Below, piece after piece: positions 58,241-64,000 of a stretch of DNA of 64,000 nucleotides (positions are counted from its first letter, which is position 1; each line of letters begins with the position of its first letter). The notes beneath the pieces were generated by a model. It was not told where the DNA came from. It worked only from the letters and a program-made list of their open reading frames with translations, and did no database searches. The translations under genes and the position numbers were made by a program. The stretch is from Sorghum bicolor (lineage: Eukaryota; Streptophyta; Magnoliopsida; Poales; Poaceae): the NCBI RefSeq assembly GCF_000003195.3, contig NC_012877.2, positions 15,865,344-15,929,343 of the forward strand. Direction: 5' to 3'.

Positions 58241-61200
58241 ATGGCGTCGGCGGGATTCCCCTCCCGAATCGCCGGTAAGCCGCGGCTCGCCTGCTCGCCC
58301 GCTTCACTCTGTTCTAACCCGTGCCCGTCTTTCCGTCGCGTCGCTCGCTAGTGACCAAACCCAATCCGTCTCGCCGGGATGGACGCGGCGGCGGGCACCT
58401 CAATCCCGTCGAGGCGACCAGGGGGATTCGTCTTGTCCCGTGCGCCGTTTTGATTCATATTCCCGAATCCCAAATCTTCGTGCAAGGGTTCAGCTGAGCT
58501 GAGCTGAACCCCGGCGCCGAGTCCGTCCCTGTCCTGCATTGCGTGTTTGCTCAACAGGGCCGCGCTAGATGTTTCTAGGGCTTTGTTATACGTGTTTATG
58601 CTGTTGCTCTAACGGCTTCTTGCTATGGCTCTGCAGGGATTAGTGTCCGTCCCGACTCCAGTTCGGCCTGCCTTATTCACAAGGTAAAAACGACGGTATT
58701 GCCATCCTCTGTTTTCCACTTGTTACGACATAACCTTTGATATGGATGCCAGGTTGGAGCGCCGTCGAATTCTCTCCCTGGAGCGGTGGCTGTTCAGGTT
58801 CAAGGCCACCAGAACAGGGTCCGCAATGGCCAAGGTACAAATCCTTCTTGGACTAAGACTCTACATAGGTGAAGTATTATAGGGCTTCTAATAATTCTAT
58901 TAGGTTCGTCTTATTCTATTAGGTCTTAGTGTAAAATCCTACTAGGAATAGAGCTTCTACTTGCATGAACAGGGTCTTGGTGGGTACTATGTAGACAAGG
59001 GGTGGGGACCATTAGCATCAATCAAGCAAGCACAAAGGTCTCATCTTAGAAGCGCTCTAGAGGATTAGGTTAAGACAGTTCTATTGCACAAGGTTCTTGT
59101 ATAGGACAAGAATAGGAGGGGCCTAGAGGATCAAGTAGAGCTGTGAGACTACTAGGTGTTTTATACAAGATTCGTCTACGCCGTCCTTAATACGGTGCAG
59201 GCTTATCCTTTTAAAGATCCGAGTGTTGCTGCACATAACTAGGGGTATCATATTCTAACAGCCTTTGGTATTTTCAGTCTTTCTTTTGTGCGCGTTGACA
59301 TATTAAGAACCTCTATACCTGCAATGTAGTACACACTATTGGAACCACCTGTTTTCTGTACTTCCCACTGATTTTATTTATCTTAGTGGTTCTGAATTTG
59401 ATCATTCTTAAAATTCTTGGCCTGCAAAAATTATGTCACTTCCTTGAATTGCATTGTTCCAACGAAACTGCCCTTAGAATTCCTCCTTGCTTGATGATGC
59501 TAACCATCTATGGTTGAATCACTATGGACATCACTAGGAATCTAATTGAACACATATTTTGTTCAATCTTGTTCTTTTCAATTTGGTGGACACTGGCTTA
59601 TTCTCATCTATGGAGTATGGACCAACCATTTTAGGCAAAAAGGGTTGACTGAAAAAGCTTTTGGAAGGGTGGTCCTGTAATATTGTTGTTCTTCATGAAC
59701 TTCCCTATGCAACAAAATAGCTTCTTACTGCTTGTAATAGGAAACTTTAGTGACTTAATATATTTTTGGAACTGCTATCTAGAAATCAGAATAGCAATTT
59801 TCTGTTACTATATGATAAATAACTCCTGTATCTTTGTGAAAATACACAGCTATCAGGTGTGCAATGGCAACTGGAAAAGAGCAGGGTGCAATTTCCACTG
59901 CTAGTAGTGGTGATCAAACCAAGGGTGGATTGCGTGGAAAATTAAATAAAGTTGTTTTAGCTTACAGTGGTGGTTTGGATACTTCCGTTATTGTTCCATG
60001 GCTCAGGTACAGATATTCCTTATTTTAATTTGTCTTTTATGAAGCTTGAAGTCTACAATTATCTAACTTGTGCAAACTGTATTTTTTTTGTTTACTAATT
60101 GAAGGGAGAACTATGGTTGTGAAGTCGTCTGTTTCACTGCTGATGTTGGCCAGGTTTGTAACCTTATATTATAGTTTGACCTATTCTTACCATACATAAT
60201 GAAATTGCTGTACAATTCTACTGAAAGCTTTGTAATGTCTAGCCAACATATTCCTGTTTCTTTCCCTCCCATGTCTCTTTCTTATTTAGCACACTTGCAT
60301 ATTTTTTCATTCTTGTTGCATTTCTGTCAGGAGTTCCAAAACTAATGGTTTCTTCACTTGTTGTTTCTATGGCTTTGCATTGTCTTAATTTCTAAAGTTG
60401 TAAATCTTTTTATATTCTAATCTTCTAGAGATTGATTATTTTGTTTGGTTGTCAATATGTAGGTAGCGTCATAGTTTGGATTTTCTATCCATTTTCTTGT
60501 AGCTAACCATCTGTTTAAATACATTTACGTAGGGTGCCATTGAATTGGAAGGGTTAGAGAAGAAGGCAAAAGCCAGTGGTGCATGCCAGCTTGTTGTGAA
60601 GGACCTGAGAGAAGAATTTGTTAGTGAATATATATACCCCTGCCTGCGTGCAGGTGCAGTTTATGAAAGAAAGTATCTGCTTGGGACTTCGATGGCTAGG
60701 CCTGTTATTGCTAAGGTAAAATTAATACAGTAACTGCATCTTGTTATTGTATAATCACAAATAATCTGCATCATATAATTTCTTGAAAAGTAAATTTTGA
60801 TATTGCATGTTCCCTTGAGATTTGATTGACGTCATGGCTGTAGTGTACTGTAAATGCACACGACAGAAGAAATATAATTTGAATTATAATCACTACTACA
60901 GCATCAAAGTTGCTCATGTAAACTTGATGTAACTTTGGTAGCCATTTACTCTTATGGTAGAATATATCAAATCTGTTCCAGTAGAACATGGTATGCTTCT
61001 TGGTATATATATAGGCTTGACAGTTTTTTTCTTTAATACATTGTTATCTCTTATTTGTTCCATTGGATTGGATGATCATCTTTATTTTGTTGATTTGATT
61101 TGCTAGTCCTGTAGAGTAGGTTGCTCAGCTGTTGTTTGGCATGGAATGATCTTTCAGTTAACCTATTATGAGTCTTATGGGCATCATGCAGTAGAACTAG

Positions 61201-62930
61201 TGGAACAAGAATATCATGGGTAGGGCGTGTTGTTTCGTATTTCACTATTTGTTTATTTAGTTGCAATAAAATATTTAATATGCTACAAATAATATGCTGA
61301 ATGCTGCATATATTGTTTAGGATCTGTAGGTGGGGCTGCATTGGCAGCATTAATATGCTCTTATTCTTCTGGATGCCCCAAGTTTTATGGCCTAACTTAG
61401 GTATATTAAGAAATTGTATCTCCACTGCAGGCAATGGTTGATGTTGCCAAGGAAGTTGGTGCAGATGCAGTTGCCCATGGATGCACTGGGAAAGGCAATG
61501 ATCAGGTAATGATGCTGTTAGCTTGAATATTAATATGGCCGGTCATCTTTTAATGCCACCCTATTCTGCAGGTTCGCTTTGAGCTTACGTTCTATGCTTT
61601 AAATCCTGAACTTAAAGTGGTGGCACCTTGGAGGGAGTGGGATATCACAGGACGTGAAGATGCTATTGAATATGCAAAGAAACATAATGTACCTGTTCCA
61701 GTTTCAAAGAAATCAATATACAGCCGAGATCGAAACTTGTGGCACCTTAGCCATGAGGTATTATCTATTTTCTTGTTTATTACTTCTAGTTTTATTTTAT
61801 TAAAGCATTTTTGTGATTCATTATCTTTTCTTTACATGTAGACCAGAATCTTATTTTACCAGAATCTTATAAGATAGTCACTCCAACTTTTAAGCCAATA
61901 TATGCAAAATGTCATATTAGTGTTATCGATTAATGTTCTGCATCTTTACCTTCTTGACGCCTTTAACCAAACAACATGAGCTTATCTTTGATGTCAGATG
62001 AACTGAATCATTCTCTATACATTGCAGGGTGACATCCTGGAGGACCCAGCAAATGAGCCAAAGGAAGATATGTATATGATGTCTGTTGCTCCGGAAAATG
62101 CACCCTCGGAACCTGAGTGAGTGATTAATGTTAAATCTTTTCGCTTATATATTTTTCATGTTTGCTGCAGTCTGTAGCATAGTTTACTGTGTATGCACAA
62201 TTGAGCATTGACCCCATTTTACATAGACCATTATTGCACCTGGTATTCCAGAGTTGGATCCACCCAAGCAGGATTGGTCTGGAATTTGATATGATTAGTA
62301 TAAACATAGGTTTTTCATTTGCACAGTGCATATGTACCAATGCTGTGATAGATTAATACTGAGGCGCATACATTCAGGTATCTGGAGATTGGTATCATTG
62401 CCGGTGTTCCTGTTTCAATCAATGGTCGAGACCTCTCACCAGCTTCCCTCCTCTCGGAGCTCAATGAAATCGGTGGAAAGCATGGGATTGGGCGTATCGA
62501 CATGGTGGAAAACCGGCTGGTCGGCATGAAGTCACGTGGTGTGTATGAGACCCCCGGTGGCACCATCATGGCAGCCGCGGTGCGTGAGTTGGAGTCCTTG
62601 ACTCTGGACAGGGAGACAATGCAGTGGAAGGACATCATTGCCCTTAAGTACGCTGAGCTGGTCTACGCAGGCCGCTGGTTTGACCCGCTTCGTCAGTCCT
62701 TTGACGCCTTCATGGAGAAGATTACCGCGACGACCACTGGTTCGGTGACCCTGAAGCTGTACAAGGGGTCGGTGAACGTCGCGTCCCGGAAGAGCCCCTA
62801 CAGTCTGTACAGGGAAGATATCTCCTCGTTTGAGAATGGGGAGATCTACAACCAGGCTGACGCGGAGGGGTTCATCAGGCTGTATGGTCTACCGACACGG
62901 GTCCGGGCAATGCTGGAAAAGGGTATCTGA
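58241..62930 (+). CDS. ASS: Argininosuccinate synthase, plastid-targeted
   Basis: Ten coding exons: 58241-58274, 58637-58683, 58753-58834, 59850-60006, 60105-60153, 60533-60715, 61431-61505, 61572-61757, 62028-62116 and 62378-62930. All introns are GT-AG and the sum is 1455 nt (484 residues). The enzyme joins citrulline and aspartate using ATP to make argininosuccinate, the penultimate step of arginine synthesis. The ATP pyrophosphatase loop SGGLDTS is at residues 94-100; [13 protein letters not shown] and [14 protein letters not shown] are also present. Residues 1 to about 70 are Ser/Arg/Ala-rich and poor in acidic residues, fitting a chloroplast transit peptide. The start ATG is the first in a GC-rich leader and is needed for that peptide; a later Met at the end of it (MATGKEQ) would give a cytosolic form. 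No lesion is seen. Confidence 0.97.
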
Positions 62931-64000
62931 GTAGTTGTCTGGTTGATTGTTAGAAATAAAAATCTCTTTCATGGGAGTTTCCTAGTGATTGCAGACTGAT
63001 GGGTATTTGATGGGATTGTGTTGTACACTTTCTTTGAGTTTGTCCCAATGTATTTGGGTGACAATTGAGTTTACCATGCCATGTTACCATCCGTTTATGC
63101 TATACAGTCCAATGCAAAATATTATGATTAATACATCAGCTGGTTTTCTTATTTCTTCCTTTTGATTGAGGCGACCACTCTGCGATTATCGATTGATGTG
63201 TTATAATGTTTGAGCGATGTCTATCCATGACTATTTGGGTTCAAACTGATATACACTGATAAATGCCCAGGAATTATGTTAGGAGATTATGGATTAAAAC
63301 GGGGGCTTCTAGGAGGTTTAAGCACACTTAAGATGTCCGTGCGATGCAACGGGAGAAAAAAAGCTATCAAATCTATATCTATATCTCTATTACCTATATA
63401 TATATATATATATACACGTAATAATAAAGAGGCAACTATTTTTTTTGTCTGTCTTCCTCTAACTCCCAGATGATGGAGATGATGGAGAGTTTCTTTTATC
63501 TGGACTTATATATATATAACCTGTGCTCATACGAGTTAGAATAACTTACGTCTAAACCAATATGGAGTAGGAGCCCTAATATAAATAGATTTCTCATATC
63601 CTAAGTATTCTAAATACAACTCTTAATAGTCAAATAGAAAAGGATAAGAATTACGTTCTTTATTTTTCTCTGCTTTCTTTATTTAGTTAGATGTTAATCG
63701 GAGGCAAAAGAAAAATCAAAGTTCTAATATGTAGTTCATTCTTCTTCTCTAATAATAAAAAGGCAAAATTTTTTGGTTGTTTTAGATTTTTGTCGAGCCC
63801 AACTATTCGCTTGTTTCGGTTTAAAATTGGTTTAAACTCATGTTACGCTTCTGAGTTAGATTCACCCCGTAACCTTTTTTCCCCTAACCCAATTGGACCA
63901 AGAGTCCTCGTGCCATAAACAGAAAAAAAAAGTTAAAAATAATAGAAAACCATATCCGAACGAGAGGAGCATCGTTTAATTATTTTTTCGACCGGTAGAC
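62931..64000. other. Synthase 3' UTR and AT-rich intergenic DNA
   Basis: The 3' UTR has several AATAAA-like signals (for example GAAATAAAAATC near 62953). A short (TA)n run lies near 63395-63412. Open frames beyond this are short and not recognisable. Confidence 0.5.

Noticed and set aside
1..64000. tRNA or rRNA genes
   Set aside because: None recognised by eye; the TGGTATCAGAGC at 16107 is a retrotransposon primer-binding site, not a tRNA gene.

Overview
ORGANISM. This is nuclear DNA of a grass, most likely a panicoid/Andropogoneae genome such as sorghum. The evidence is intron-rich genes with a GC-rich 5' coding end, nested Ty3/gypsy elements of the Tat and Tekay lineages, a CACTA transposon with CCGGTGCTAAAG subterminal repeats, and many small GGCCTTGTTTAGTT-type MITEs. 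Species is inference. LAYOUT. Positions 1-43347 are a nested stack of mobile elements, and 43348-64000 are a gene-bearing region with two plus-strand host genes and scattered MITEs. From oldest to youngest the stack is: E, a CACTA transposon (34834-40542, left end outside the window); A, a Tat-like gypsy element inside it (1-1882 plus 33001-34833); B, a Tat-lineage gypsy element inside A's gag (1883-33000); D, a 4.5-kb solo LTR of a Tekay-like chromovirus inside B's RNase H (8118-12011 plus 26217-26837); and C, a near-intact Tekay chromovirus inside D (12012-26211). Target-site duplications and restored reading frames support the junctions of B, D and C. By eye the LTR pairs differ by about 3.4% (B) and 0.2% (C), which fits the nesting order. 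A second CACTA end (42309-43347) and a fragment of D-like LTR (40543-42308) lie to the right. UNUSUAL CONTENT. (1) C carries an extra ORF upstream of gag whose first 22 residues after Met closely copy the histone H3 N-terminal tail (K4, K9, K14 and the PR-QLA segment), followed by a coiled coil and an acidic tail; the integrase of the same element ends in a chromodomain. (2) B carries an antisense, intron-containing gene (3251-6468, six exons, own TATA box) encoding a plant-mobile-domain protein with a C-terminal coiled coil; it now has three disabling lesions. (3) B is saturated on both strands with the hexamer GCCGAT/ATCGGC, about 90 copies in 12.4 kb by hand count against about 6 expected, while C has about five in 14 kb. 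An element-encoded DNA-interacting protein plus an element-specific short motif resembles the logic of the VANC/VANDAL anti-silencing system; that link is hypothesis. HOST GENES. An LRR receptor-like kinase of the ZAR1-like type (48845-55101, two exons, 783 aa) lacks the usual catalytic Lys and Asp and is probably a pseudokinase. Plastid argininosuccinate synthase (58241-62930, ten coding exons, 484 aa) appears intact and would catalyse the penultimate step of arginine synthesis. The two genes share strand but no evident functional link.
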